Below are positions 8,732 to 17,085 of a stretch of DNA of 64,000 nt, in pieces. The DNA comes from Streptomyces sp. A012304 (GTDB taxonomy: Bacteria; Actinomycetota; Actinomycetes; Streptomycetales; Streptomycetaceae), in contig NZ_BQUN01000116.1 of NCBI RefSeq assembly GCF_026008495.1, positions 33,277 to 97,276 on the forward strand, read 5' to 3'. The position numbers and the translations under genes were made by a program. Under the pieces are notes generated by a model. That model searched no databases, was not told the DNA's origin, and saw only the letters and a program-made list of their open reading frames with translations. Each line of letters starts with the position of its first letter. Positions within the stretch are counted from its first letter, which is position 1.

Positions 8732-10210
8732 TTACCGGGCGGCCAGTTCCTCGCTGAGCTCGCGCACGGTCTCCATGTCCTCGAAGTGGATCGTGCGGTC
8801 GGCGAGGATCTGGTAGTTCTCGCTGCCCTTGCCGGCCACGAGCACGGTGTCCCCCTCGCGCGCGGCCAGCAGCGCCGCGCGGATCGCCTCGCGGCGGTCG
8901 CTGATCCGCTCGAAGGGGGTGCCCGTCGCGGTGATGCCGGGCACGATGTCGTCGAGGATCTTCTCCGGGTCCTCGCTGCGCGGGTTGTCCGACGTCAGCA
9001 CGCACAGGTCCGAGTACCGTCCGGCGATCTCCCCCATGGGCGCGCGTTTGGTCGCGTCCCGGTCGCCGCCGCAGCCGAAGACGGTGATGACCCGGCCGGT
9101 GGTGAAGTCCCGGATCGTGGACAGGACGTTGTCCAGCGCGTCCGGCGAGTGCGCGTAGTCGACGATCACCGGCACCCCGGCGGGCGTCCGGTAGCTCTCG
9201 AACCGGCCCGGCGTGGGCGGCAGTTCGGCGAGCGCGGCGACGGCGTCCTCCAGCGAGTGGCCGAGGCTGTGGCAGATCGCGAGGGTGGCGAGCGCGTTGA
9301 GCGCGGCGAACCGGCCGGGCATCGGGATCGTCACGGGCAGCGCGCGTCCCTCGTGGCGCAGCGTGAACCGGGTGCCCGCAGCGTCCACCACGAGGTCGTC
9401 GCCGTGGAAGTCCGCCTCGGCGTCCTCCAGGGCGAAGGTGGTGACGGCCCCCGGCATCAGGGCGGCGATCTCCGCGCTCACCGGGTCGTCGGAGTTGACC
9501 ACGGCCCGCCGGCACAGACCCTTGAACAGGGTGAGCTTGGCGTTCTTGTAGTTCTCCATCGTGCCGTGGTCGTCCAGGTGGTCCTGGCTGAAGTTGGTGA
9601 ACACACCGACGTCCACGAAGCAGTGGTCCACGCGGTGCAGGTGCAGCGCCATGGACGAGGCCTCCAGGACCACGGCGGAGGCCCCCCGGTCGCGCATGTG
9701 CCCCAGCAGGTACTGGAGGTCGATGGCCTCCGGCGTGGTCGGGGTGGTCTTCTCCAGCGCGATGGGCTCCTCGCCGATCCGGTTGCCCGCGGTGCCGATC
9801 ACGCCGACGGTCGCCTTCGCCGACTGCCGCAGGACCGCCTCCAGCATGAACGCCACGGAGGTCTTCCCGTTGGTGCCGGTGATGGCCACCATGTCCATCG
9901 CCCGGCCCGGCTCGCCGAAGTACCGGGAGGCCACGACCGGGGAGGCGGCCCGGGTGTCGGCCACCCGCACCACACAGACGTCCTCCGGTACGTCCTCCAC
10001 CTCGTGGTCGACCAGGACGGCCGCCGCGCCGCGGGCCGCCGCCTGGGTGACGAACCGGTGTCCGTCCACGCTGAAGCCGCGGACCGCGACGAACAACGCC
10101 CCTTCGGTCACCTTCCGGGAGTCGTAGGCGACACCTCCGCCGATCTCGGTCCCGGTGTCGCCCTGGATGACCTCGTGGTCGTATCCGTCCAGCAGTTCAC
10201 TCAGCTTCAC
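8732..10210 (-). CDS. MurE-like Mur ligase
   Basis: 492-residue Mur ligase of MurE pattern (adds the third residue to UDP-MurNAc-dipeptide). The N-terminal DSRKV..G.LF segment for the UDP part, P-loop TGTNGKT, QDHLDDHGTMENY segment and C-terminal DNPR motif (408-411) are present; DNPR is the diaminopimelate-recognition motif of MurE. Two usually invariant histidines are replaced: SSMAL where SSHAL is expected (His to Met) and KGSE where KGHE is expected. GTG 10210 has GAGGAG five to six bases upstream; a longer in-frame extension lacks homologous sequence. It lies 62 bases after the MurC-like gene. Probably a DAP-type ligase paralogue, but the substitutions make the exact substrate uncertain. 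Confidence 0.87.
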   Translation of the reverse strand: MKLSELLDGYDHEVIQGDTGTEIGGGVAYDSRKVTEGALFVAVRGFSVDGHRFVTQAAARGAAAVLVDHEVEDVPEDVCVVRVADTRAASPVVASRYFGEPGRAMDMVAITGTNGKTSVAFMLEAVLRQSAKATVGVIGTAGNRIGEEPIALEKTTPTTPEAIDLQYLLGHMRDRGASAVVLEASSMALHLHRVDHCFVDVGVFTNFSQDHLDDHGTMENYKNAKLTLFKGLCRRAVVNSDDPVSAEIAALMPGAVTTFALEDAEADFHGDDLVVDAAGTRFTLRHEGRALPVTIPMPGRFAALNALATLAICHSLGHSLEDAVAALAELPPTPGRFESYRTPAGVPVIVDYAHSPDALDNVLSTIRDFTTGRVITVFGCGGDRDATKRAPMGEIAGRYSDLCVLTSDNPRSEDPEKILDDIVPGITATGTPFERISDRREAIRAALLAAREGDTVLVAGKGSENYQILADRTIHFEDMETVRELSEELAAR

Positions 10211-10272
10211 AGTCACTCCTCGCCGCTGTTCGCGGCATCGCGCATTCGGATGGGCGGTCATGTTCCCGCCCG

Positions 10273-11658
10273 TCACGTCTCTTCTGCCAGCCACGCCTCG
10301 CCGAGCGACCCGATGTCACCGGGACCTATCGTCACCAGGACGTCACCGTCGCGCAGGGACGCGCTCGCGAGTTCCTTGATCGCGGCGGGCTCCTTTGTAT
10401 AGCGCACGTCCCGGCCGGACTCGCGCATGGCGCGGACCAGGTCGAGGGAGCTGAGACCGTACGTCTCGGTGTCCCTGGCCCGGTAGATGTCGGTGACGAC
10501 GACGGTCTCCCGGCCGGTGAAGCAGTCGGCGTACTGGTGCATGAAGTCCCGTACCCGGGTGAAGGAGTTCGGGCGCAGCACCACCAGGCTGCGGCCGCCG
10601 GGGGCGGAGCCGCGGATGGCCTGCATCGTCGCCGCGATCTCGTTGGGGTGGCAGGCGATGTCGTCGAAGACGCGCACCCCGTTGCGGGTGCCCTTGTACT
10701 CGACGCGCCGCGGTGCCCCGCCGAACCGTTCGAGGCCGGCGCGCATCCGGTCCAGGGTCAGGCCCGCCTGGTGGCCGGCGGCCACGGCGGCGAGCACGTT
10801 GGCGACGTTGTGCCGGCCGAGCAGTCGCGGTGCCAGCTCGCCCAGTTCCTCGCCCCGGTAGGTGACCGTGAACCGGGGCCGTCCGTCGTGCCAGGTGAGC
10901 GCCTCGGCGCGGTAGTCGGCGTCGGCGGCGGTGCCGAAGGAGACCCGGGTGCGGCCCTCGCCCACGGTCAGGTCGCGGGCCCGCGGGCAGTCGGCGGACA
11001 CGATCAGGACACCGCCGGGGCGGACGCGGTGCGTGAAGTCCCGGAAGGCGGCCAGGACGTCGTCGAGTCCGGTGAAGTAGTCGCTGTGCTCCGCCTCGAT
11101 GTTCAGCACCACCGCGATGCGCGGGCTGAGGCGCAGGAAGTTGCGGTGGTACTCGCAGGCCTCGGCGACGAAGTGGTCGCCGTGGCCCAGGCGGTAGTTG
11201 CCGCCCTCGGGCGTCACCCGGGTGCCGAGGGAGGCGGCCGGGTCCAGGCCCGCGGCGGTGAGGGCCTCGACGGTCAGGGAGGTCGTGGTGGTCTTGCCGT
11301 GGGTGCCGGCGACGGCGATGCCGGTGGTGTGGCGGTCCATGATCCCGGCCAGGACGTCCGCCCGGTCCACCACCGTGAGGCCGCGTCGACGGGCCTCGGC
11401 CAGCTCGGGGTTGTCCGGGGCGATCCCCGGGGTGGTGACCACCACGCGGGTGTCCTCGCCGAGGTTCGTGGCGCGGTGTCCCACGGTGACGGGAACTCCG
11501 CAGGCGCGCACCACCTGGAGGTTGGCGCTCTCCTCGCGGTCCGAGCCGGAGACCCGGTGGCCGAGCCGGTGCAGCATCACGGCCAGGCCGCTCATGCTGG
11601 ATCCGCCGACGCCGATGAAATGGATGGGTTGTTCCGCGGAGACAGGACGTATGTCCAT
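10273..11658 (-). CDS. MurC-like Mur ligase, first gene of the Mur-like operon
   Basis: 461-residue Mur ligase of MurC type (joins the first amino acid to UDP-MurNAc). The N-terminal HFIGVGGSSMSG segment and the P-loop GTHGKTTTT (about 119-127) are intact. EACEYHRNFL (166-175) is the form seen in Bacillus-type MurC rather than the EADESD form. The normally strict DDYAHHPTE motif reads DDIACHPNE (332-340), and QPH before the Ser/Thr-Arg pair reads RPN. The start is uncertain: ATG 11658 has a distant GGGGG, and an in-frame TTG at 11670 has it too close. This gene leads a minus-strand operon (MurC-, MurE-, MurD-like, racemase, dikinase) and is divergent from a serine hydrolase gene. Confidence 0.86.
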   Translation of the reverse strand: MDIRPVSAEQPIHFIGVGGSSMSGLAVMLHRLGHRVSGSDREESANLQVVRACGVPVTVGHRATNLGEDTRVVVTTPGIAPDNPELAEARRRGLTVVDRADVLAGIMDRHTTGIAVAGTHGKTTTTSLTVEALTAAGLDPAASLGTRVTPEGGNYRLGHGDHFVAEACEYHRNFLRLSPRIAVVLNIEAEHSDYFTGLDDVLAAFRDFTHRVRPGGVLIVSADCPRARDLTVGEGRTRVSFGTAADADYRAEALTWHDGRPRFTVTYRGEELGELAPRLLGRHNVANVLAAVAAGHQAGLTLDRMRAGLERFGGAPRRVEYKGTRNGVRVFDDIACHPNEIAATMQAIRGSAPGGRSLVVLRPNSFTRVRDFMHQYADCFTGRETVVVTDIYRARDTETYGLSSLDLVRAMRESGRDVRYTKEPAAIKELASASLRDGDVLVTIGPGDIGSLGEAWLAEET

Positions 11659-11907
11659 GGTGATGTGCAATACCCCCGTATCGCACCGGAGTCGCCACGC
11701 CGGGCGAGCGGCTCCGGTTGAATGTGAGCTGTCCGTCCGGTGAAGTCCCGGACGACAGGATCAAGATCATTGGCTCGTGACGATAGGGTTTGGCTGTGCT
11801 CCGTGCAACCGCAAACAGCCCTCGCCGCAGACCGGTTACGGGAGCGGGACACCCGGGGGCAGGGCCCTCGACGCTCGTGACCGAAACCGCACGGCGGTGA
11901 CATAGTC

Positions 11908-12972
11908 ATGACACTCGGCTCGATGGCGCGGCACATCGAAGAGCTGCTGGCGTCCGGTGTCGAACGGCGCCTCTTCCCCGGCGCGGTGTGGGCCGTCGGC
12001 GACGCCCGGGAGGTCACCTCCCAGGGGGCGTGCGGAGTGCTGGACCCTTGCGGGGACGCCGAGTTCGCGCGTCCGATGACCGTGGACACGGTCTTCGACC
12101 TGGCCAGCATCACCAAGATCCTCGCCGCCTGGAGCTGCGTGGGAGTCCTCGTCGAGGACCGGCGGATCGGCCTGGACGACCCGCTCACCGCGTACTGGCC
12201 GGAACTCGGCGGTCACCCGCTCGGCGAGGCGACGGTCCGCCACCTCCTCACGCACACGGCGGGTTTGCCGTTGCGTGCAAATCTGCGCCCGCTGTACGGA
12301 CCGGAGCGCGCGGCCATCGAGCGTGGCGTCCTGCACGAGGGGCTGCGCCATCCGCCGGGCGACGCCGTGCAGTACACCGACCGCGCGGCGCTGATCCTCG
12401 GCTTCCTCGTCGAGCGGGTCACCGGAGCCCCGCTGGACCGGTACTGCCGCGAACAGGTCTGGGAGCCGCTCGGCATGCGGGACACACGCTTCGGCCCGCA
12501 CCCCGCGGCGTACGCGGCGCGCTGCGCGCCCACCGAATGGGACGAGGAGACGGGCTCCCGGGTGCGCGGCTCCGTCCACGACTTCTCCGCCCGCGCCCTC
12601 GGCGGCGCCTGCGGGGCCGCGGGCGTCTTCTCGACCGCCGCCGACCTGGGCCGGTTCCTGCGGTACGTCCTCGACCCGACGGGGGCGGCCCCGGCCGGCC
12701 CGGCCTTCGGCGGCGAGTGGGTGCGCGCCTCGCTGCGCGTCCACACCGACGGTCTGGAGCCGCACTGGGGGCTGTTGTGGTTCCCGCCCCTGAACGTCAC
12801 CCCCGCCGAGGACCTCTGGGTGCACTACGGCTTCACCGGCACCGCGATGTGGGTGTCCCCCAAGCGGGGGCAGTGGGCCGTCCTCCTCACCAACAAGATC
12901 TACTACTCCCGGGACCGGGAGCCGCTGATGGAGGTCAGGGACCGCTTCCAGGAGATCGTCTTCGGCTGCTGA
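11908..12972 (+). CDS. Cytosolic beta-lactamase-fold serine hydrolase
   Basis: 354-residue protein of the class C beta-lactamase/PBP4* fold. It has the SxxK motif SITK (Ser67, Lys70), a second motif YTD (156-158) where YxN is usual, and a C-terminal HYGFTG in place of the KTG-type strand. No signal peptide or membrane segment is visible, so unlike a beta-lactamase or D,D-peptidase it should act in the cytosol, on a D-amino-acid peptide, amide or ester. It is divergent from the MurC-like gene across a 249-base gap and may belong to the same system, for example as a processing or recycling enzyme; that link is inference. ATG 11908 is preceded by a GGCGGTGA sequence. Confidence 0.85.
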   Translation: MTLGSMARHIEELLASGVERRLFPGAVWAVGDAREVTSQGACGVLDPCGDAEFARPMTVDTVFDLASITKILAAWSCVGVLVEDRRIGLDDPLTAYWPELGGHPLGEATVRHLLTHTAGLPLRANLRPLYGPERAAIERGVLHEGLRHPPGDAVQYTDRAALILGFLVERVTGAPLDRYCREQVWEPLGMRDTRFGPHPAAYAARCAPTEWDEETGSRVRGSVHDFSARALGGACGAAGVFSTAADLGRFLRYVLDPTGAAPAGPAFGGEWVRASLRVHTDGLEPHWGLLWFPPLNVTPAEDLWVHYGFTGTAMWVSPKRGQWAVLLTNKIYYSRDREPLMEVRDRFQEIVFGC

Positions 12973-12990
12973 GGCCGGGCGGACCGCCGC

Positions 12991-13167
12991 TCAGCTGCCG
13001 TGCTTCACCGCGTAGATCATCACGAACGCGATGATGTGGATGCCGAAGAGGAAGTACGCCAGGAAGTACCAGACCTGGCGTTCGTTCCTCGTCTCCTGCG
13101 CGAGGCGGCGCTGCTCCGCCGCCCTCTCCCGCTCCGACGGCTGTGGGGGTGGTGCCCCGTCCGGCAT
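12991..13167 (-). CDS. Small membrane protein coupled to SDR gene
   Basis: A 58-residue protein. Its ATG (13167-13165) overlaps the TGA of the SDR gene by one base (TGATG), so it is very likely translated by re-initiation. The first half is charged (Arg/Glu-rich, possibly helical); the second half holds one membrane segment (about residues 33-53, WYFLAYFLFGIHIIAFVMIY), followed by KHGS. This Glu/Arg-rich helix plus one-helix layout is seen in small uncharacterised Streptomyces membrane proteins. It could tether or partner the SDR enzyme. No function is claimed. Confidence 0.7.
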   Translation of the reverse strand: MPDGAPPPQPSERERAAEQRRLAQETRNERQVWYFLAYFLFGIHIIAFVMIYAVKHGS

Positions 13168-13943
13168 CACAGCTCCCGGTGGATCCGGGTGTTGGACGCC
13201 TGCGCGCGCGGGCGCAGGACCAGCAGGTCGACGTTGACGTGGCTGGGGCGGGTGACCGCCCAGGTGATCGTGTCGGCGACGTCGTCGGCGGTGAGGGGCT
13301 CGGCGACGCCCTCGTAGACCTTCTCCGCCCTCTCCTGGTCGCCGCCGAAGCGGGTGAGGGCGAACTCCTCGGTCTTGACCATGCCGGGCGCGATCTCGAT
13401 GACGCGGACCGGCTGCCCGACGATCTCCAGGCGGAGCGTCTCGGCGAGGACGTGCGCACCGTGCTTGGCGGCGACATAGCCCGCGCCGCCCTCGTAGGTG
13501 CTGTGGCCCGCGGTGGAGGACACGACCACGACCGTGCCGTCGCCGCTCGCGACCAGCTTGGGCAGCAGGGCCTGGGTGAGGTTGAGCGTGCCGATGACGT
13601 TCGTCTCGTACATCGTCCGCCAGTCGGCGGGGTCGCCGGTGGCGACCGGATCGGCGCCGAGCGCGCCGCCCGCGTTGTTGACCAGCACGCCGACCGTCTT
13701 GAACGCCGTCGCGAACTCGTCGACGGCCGCCCGGTCGGTGACGTCCAGCCGGTACGCGGTGGCCTCACCGCCCGCCGCGACGATCTCCTCGGCCAGTGCC
13801 TCGATCCGGTCCTCGCGGCGGGCGGTGAGGACCACGCGGTAGCCGGCTGCGGCGAGCTGTCGGGCGGTGGCGGCGCCGATGCCGCTGCTCGCACCGGTGA
13901 CGACGGCGATGCGGGACGCGGCGGACGGTGCGGCGGTGGCCAT
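13167..13943 (-). CDS. Short-chain dehydrogenase/reductase (SDR)
   Basis: 258-residue classical SDR oxidoreductase using NAD(P)H. The cofactor motif TGASSGIG (16-23), NNAG (89-92), the catalytic Ser at 142/143 and YVAAK (Tyr156, Lys160) are all present. The basic ARRED segment after strand 2 suggests NADP(H). The sequence is of the serine/3-hydroxy acid dehydrogenase (YdfG-like) group, so a hydroxy acid or amino-alcohol substrate is possible but not proven. ATG 13943 has GAGGAG eight bases upstream. It is co-translated with the 58-residue membrane protein that follows. Cytosolic. Confidence 0.9.
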   Translation of the reverse strand: MATAAPSAASRIAVVTGASSGIGAATARQLAAAGYRVVLTARREDRIEALAEEIVAAGGEATAYRLDVTDRAAVDEFATAFKTVGVLVNNAGGALGADPVATGDPADWRTMYETNVIGTLNLTQALLPKLVASGDGTVVVVSSTAGHSTYEGGAGYVAAKHGAHVLAETLRLEIVGQPVRVIEIAPGMVKTEEFALTRFGGDQERAEKVYEGVAEPLTADDVADTITWAVTRPSHVNVDLLVLRPRAQASNTRIHREL

Positions 13944-14102
13944 GAGGGCTGCTCCTCGAACGGGACGGCGGGGTCGAAAGCCTGCCCGGACAGGATAGGG
14001 GGACGGCCTTCCGCGGCGGCCGGTGATCCCGCTCCGCGGGCGCCCGGGCGGGGCCCGGTGGGAGAATGGGGTGGGTGGTCCTCCCGCGCGGAAGGTGGAT
14101 CC

Positions 14103-14537
14103 ATGGGACAGGCACGTGAGGTCATGGACCGGCTCACCGAGGCGCTCACCACGAAGCCGGACCTCAAGGTCGTCGCCGAGCTGTACGCGGAGGACGCGGT
14201 CGCCCTCACCCCGGACGCCGGGGAGATCCACGGCCGCGACAACATCGTCGAGTACTGGCGGCAGATGACGGAAGCGGTGCCCGAGGCCAGGTTCGAGTCG
14301 GTGTACGCCTACGAGTCCGGGGACACGGCCATCGACGAGGGCGTCTTCAGCGGACGGAACACCGGTCCGCTCCAGCTGCCCGACGGGCAGTCGCTGCCGG
14401 CGACGCAGAAGGAGATCAGGATCCGCGGGGTGGACCTGGCGACCGTGCGGGACGGACGGATCGTCAGCTACCGGCTGTACTTCGACCAGATGGACTTCCT
14501 GGACCAGCTCGGGCTGCTGGTGGAGGAGCCGGCCTGA
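14103..14537 (+). CDS. SnoaL/NTF2-like cone-fold protein
   Basis: 144-residue protein of the NTF2-like superfamily (SnoaL or SgcJ/EcaC type). Features are an N-terminal helix, an LYAEDAVALTPD segment, the IHGRDNIVEYW helix, and a long strand-rich C-terminus. Members are either small enzymes (isomerases, hydrolases) or ligand-binding proteins; no catalytic residue can be assigned. ATG 14103 has AAGGTGG seven bases upstream. It stands alone, divergent from the SDR gene with 159 bases between them. The 208 bases after its stop hold nothing I can identify with confidence. Confidence 0.75.
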   Translation: MGQAREVMDRLTEALTTKPDLKVVAELYAEDAVALTPDAGEIHGRDNIVEYWRQMTEAVPEARFESVYAYESGDTAIDEGVFSGRNTGPLQLPDGQSLPATQKEIRIRGVDLATVRDGRIVSYRLYFDQMDFLDQLGLLVEEPA

Positions 14538-14745
14538 GCGGGCGCCCCGGACGCCCCCTCACCGCCCTCGCGGGGCCCACATGATCACGGCCATGCCCGC
14601 GAGGCGGATCAGCGCGCCGTTGACGTCCCATCGGTCGGCGCGGTAGCCGTCGGCGACCATGCCCCAGACCAGCGAACGGCCTCGCCGTCGGCGGGGTGGG
14701 GCGTCGTACGATCTGCGGACGGGCCGACGAAGGGGTGTGCGGGTG

Positions 14746-15219
14746 ATGGCCGGGGACGTGCGGGGGCGGTTGATGGGCGAGCTGGCCACCGTGTCGCGGC
14801 GGTACGTGGCGGCGTTCGCGCTGTTCAACCAGGCCGTCGCCGACCGGCTCGGGCTGCATCCCACCGATCTCCAGTGCCTGAACCTGTTGTCGCTGGAGCG
14901 GGAGCCGGTGACGACGGGCCGGGTCGCGCAGCTGACGGGGCTGACCACCGGGTCCGCGACCCGGCTGGTGGACCGGCTGGAGAAGGCCGGATACGTGGTG
15001 CGGCAGCGGGACGTCGTCGACCGGCGGCGGGTGCTGGTGGCGACGGTGCCGGAGCGGATCGCCGAGTTCGGGCGGACCTGGGAGCGGCTGGGCGGTGACT
15101 GGAGCCCGCTGTTCGCCGATCTGGACGACGCCGAGATCGCCGTGATCGTGGAGCACATGCGGCGGACGGTGGAGTTCAGCGGGGAGCAGGTAGGGCGGTT
15201 GCGGGGAGGGCTGGTCTAG
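14746..15219 (+). CDS. MarR-family transcriptional regulator
   Basis: 157-residue winged-helix regulator. The helix-turn-helix (about residues 52-80, TTGRVAQLTGLTTGSATRLVDRLE) is followed by a wing with DVVDRRRVLVA, which matches MarR; these act as dimers on short palindromes and respond to small ligands. ATG 14746 is assigned; an in-frame GTG at 14737 is possible. It lies four bases before a permease gene and is probably in one operon with it and the next gene, so it may regulate that transport pair in response to a metal or drug. Confidence 0.88.
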   Translation: MAGDVRGRLMGELATVSRRYVAAFALFNQAVADRLGLHPTDLQCLNLLSLEREPVTTGRVAQLTGLTTGSATRLVDRLEKAGYVVRQRDVVDRRRVLVATVPERIAEFGRTWERLGGDWSPLFADLDDAEIAVIVEHMRRTVEFSGEQVGRLRGGLV

Positions 15220-15222
15220 GGC

Positions 15223-16248
15223 ATGGGGGAGGTCCGGGAGGCCGACATACCGGTCGCGGGGGCGGGCGCGGCCCCCGCGTCGGGCGGGCGCGGTCTGCCG
15301 CGGCACTGGCCGTTGCTGCTTGTGGCGGCCGCCGTGCTGCCGGGGGTGCTGCTCGTGCTGCTGGGGCGGTCGCTCGAGGAGCCGGCCGTGCAGGCGTGGC
15401 GGACGGTGTGCCTGGCCGTGATCGTTCAGGCGCTGCCCTTCCTGCTGCTGGGCACGGCCCTGTCGGGGGCGATCAACGCGTTCGTGCCGGTGAGCGTCTT
15501 CAACCGGCTGCTGCCGAAACGGCCCGTGCTCGCGGTGCCGGTCGCGGGGGCGGCGGGGGTCGTGCTGCCGGGCTGTGAGTGCGCGTCGGTGCCGGTGGCG
15601 AACAGCCTGATCGGACGGGGCGTCACCCCGGCCGCCGCGTTCGCGTTCCTGCTGTCGGCGCCGGCGGTGAACCCGGTGGTGCTGACCGCCACGGCCATCG
15701 CGTTTCCCGGCAGCCCGGAGATGGTCGTGGCCCGGCTGCTGGCCTCGCTGGCGGCGGCGGCCGTGATGGGCTGGCTGTGGCTCTGGCTGGGCCGCGAGGA
15801 GTGGCTGCGGCCCGCCGTACGGCACACCGGGCACCGGCCCGGGCACAGCCGCTGGACGGAGTTCCGGCAGGGGTTCCAGCACGACTTCCTGCACGCGGGC
15901 GGGTTCCTGGTGGTCGGGGCGATGGCGGCGGCGACGTTCAACGTGGCGGTGCCGCGGTCCGTGGTGGAGGCGTTCGCGGATTCGCCGTGGCTGTCGGTGC
16001 TGTTCCTGGCGGCGCTGGCGATCGTGCTCGCGGTGTGCTCGGAGGCCGACGCGTTCGTGGCGGCCTCGCTGACCGGGTTCTCGCCGGTCGCGCGACTGAC
16101 GTTCATGGTGGTGGGGCCGATGGTCGACGTGAAGCTGTTCGCGCTCCAGGCGGGCACGTTCGGCCGGGCCTTCGCGGTGCGGTTCTCCGCCGCCACGGCC
16201 GTCGTCGCGGTGGTGTGCGCCGTGCTGGTGGGAGGGGTGCTGCTGTGA
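15223..16248 (+). CDS. DUF318/ArsP-type permease
   Basis: 341-residue integral membrane protein with about eight hydrophobic segments. The motif LPGCECASVPVANSL (about residues 115-130) and the SAPAVNPVVL segment identify the permease family PF03773 (DUF318), which includes ArsP and putative Cu/Zn exporters. Two cysteines in GCEC sit in the membrane core and could bind a soft metal or organo-arsenical. Its GTGA overlap with the next gene (TIGR03943) is the usual arrangement of this two-component permease. The substrate is unknown; the MarR gene just upstream suggests inducible expression. Confidence 0.87.
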   Translation: MGEVREADIPVAGAGAAPASGGRGLPRHWPLLLVAAAVLPGVLLVLLGRSLEEPAVQAWRTVCLAVIVQALPFLLLGTALSGAINAFVPVSVFNRLLPKRPVLAVPVAGAAGVVLPGCECASVPVANSLIGRGVTPAAAFAFLLSAPAVNPVVLTATAIAFPGSPEMVVARLLASLAAAAVMGWLWLWLGREEWLRPAVRHTGHRPGHSRWTEFRQGFQHDFLHAGGFLVVGAMAAATFNVAVPRSVVEAFADSPWLSVLFLAALAIVLAVCSEADAFVAASLTGFSPVARLTFMVVGPMVDVKLFALQAGTFGRAFAVRFSAATAVVAVVCAVLVGGVLL

Positions 16249-16976
16249 AGCGGTTCGCGCAGGCGGTGTTGCTGGTGCTGAGCGGGCTGGGGGTGCTGCA
16301 CGCCACCCTCGTCACCGACCTGTACCTGAGGTACGTCAAGGAGGGGATGCGGCCCCTGCTGATCGGGTCCGGGGTGCTGCTGGTCGCGCTGGGGGTGGCG
16401 GAGGCGCTGTCCCGCCGGAAGGCCCCGGCCGGGGACGGCCACGGCCACGGCCATGACCATTCCGGTGTCCCCAAGGTCGCCTGGCTGCTGTTCCTGCCCG
16501 CGCTGAGCCTGCTCTTCCACGCCCCGCCCGCGCTCGGCTCGTACACCGCCTCGCGTGTCGCGCCGAAGGCCGTGGCCGTCGTCGACCAGGACGACTTCGA
16601 CCCGCTGCCCGCGACCTCGCCGCTGCCGATCACGCTCCGGGACTTCACCCAGCGCGTCCAGCAGGACACCGGGCGGGCCATCGAGGGGCGGACGGTCCGG
16701 ATGACCGGGTTCGTCACGCCCGTCGGCGGGGGCGACGGCTGGTATCTGACGCGGATCATGGTGTCGTGCTGCGCGGCGGACGCGCAGTCGGTGAAGGTGC
16801 GGGTGTACGGCGTCCGGGCCCCGGCCGCGGACACCTGGGTGGCGGTGACGGGTGTCTGGCACCCGGGCGGCACCCTGGGGACGTCGTCGGCGGAGGTGGC
16901 GCTGGACGTACGGACCGTGGAGAAGGTGGAGCGGCCGTCCAACAGCTACACGGACGCGCTGCCGCTGGGCGAGTAG
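16245..16976 (+). CDS. TIGR03943-family permease partner
   Basis: 243-residue protein starting at GTG 16245, overlapping the permease stop by four bases with GGAGGGG upstream. Two to three N-terminal membrane segments flank a His-rich loop (HGHGHGHDH), likely metal-binding. The C-terminal half is a soluble, OB-like domain with a CCAAD motif, which lies outside the membrane. This is the standard partner of DUF318 permeases (TIGR03943). The His-rich loop supports a metal as substrate, zinc or copper being likely; that is inference. The following 109 bases contain an imperfect direct repeat of about 35 bases (16986-17072) but no gene. Confidence 0.87.
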   Translation: MKRFAQAVLLVLSGLGVLHATLVTDLYLRYVKEGMRPLLIGSGVLLVALGVAEALSRRKAPAGDGHGHGHDHSGVPKVAWLLFLPALSLLFHAPPALGSYTASRVAPKAVAVVDQDDFDPLPATSPLPITLRDFTQRVQQDTGRAIEGRTVRMTGFVTPVGGGDGWYLTRIMVSCCAADAQSVKVRVYGVRAPAADTWVAVTGVWHPGGTLGTSSAEVALDVRTVEKVERPSNSYTDALPLGE

Positions 16977-17085
16977 GTGCGGGCGCCGCGCGGGCCTGAG
17001 GGCGGCCGGCCCCGTGGGGGCGTGGTGGGTGGTCGGTGCCGCGCGGGCCTGGTGGGCGGCCGGTGTCGTGAGGTGCTTGTGGGGG

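Noticed and set aside
7208..10402. Plus-strand open frame of over 1000 codons opposite the Mur-like ligases
   Set aside because: Gly/Arg/Val/Asp-rich sequence with no domain; it is the mirror of real genes with Mur motifs on the minus strand, a common effect in very GC-rich DNA.
11659..11907. Defined promoter elements between the MurC-like gene and the serine hydrolase
   Set aside because: No pair of -35/-10 boxes with proper spacing or clear palindrome could be chosen on either strand.
14559..14662. Minus-strand stretch resembling the end of a transposase (VADGYRADRWDVNG)
   Set aside because: Only about 34 residues, no matching upstream part and no terminal repeats, so not supported as an insertion sequence.
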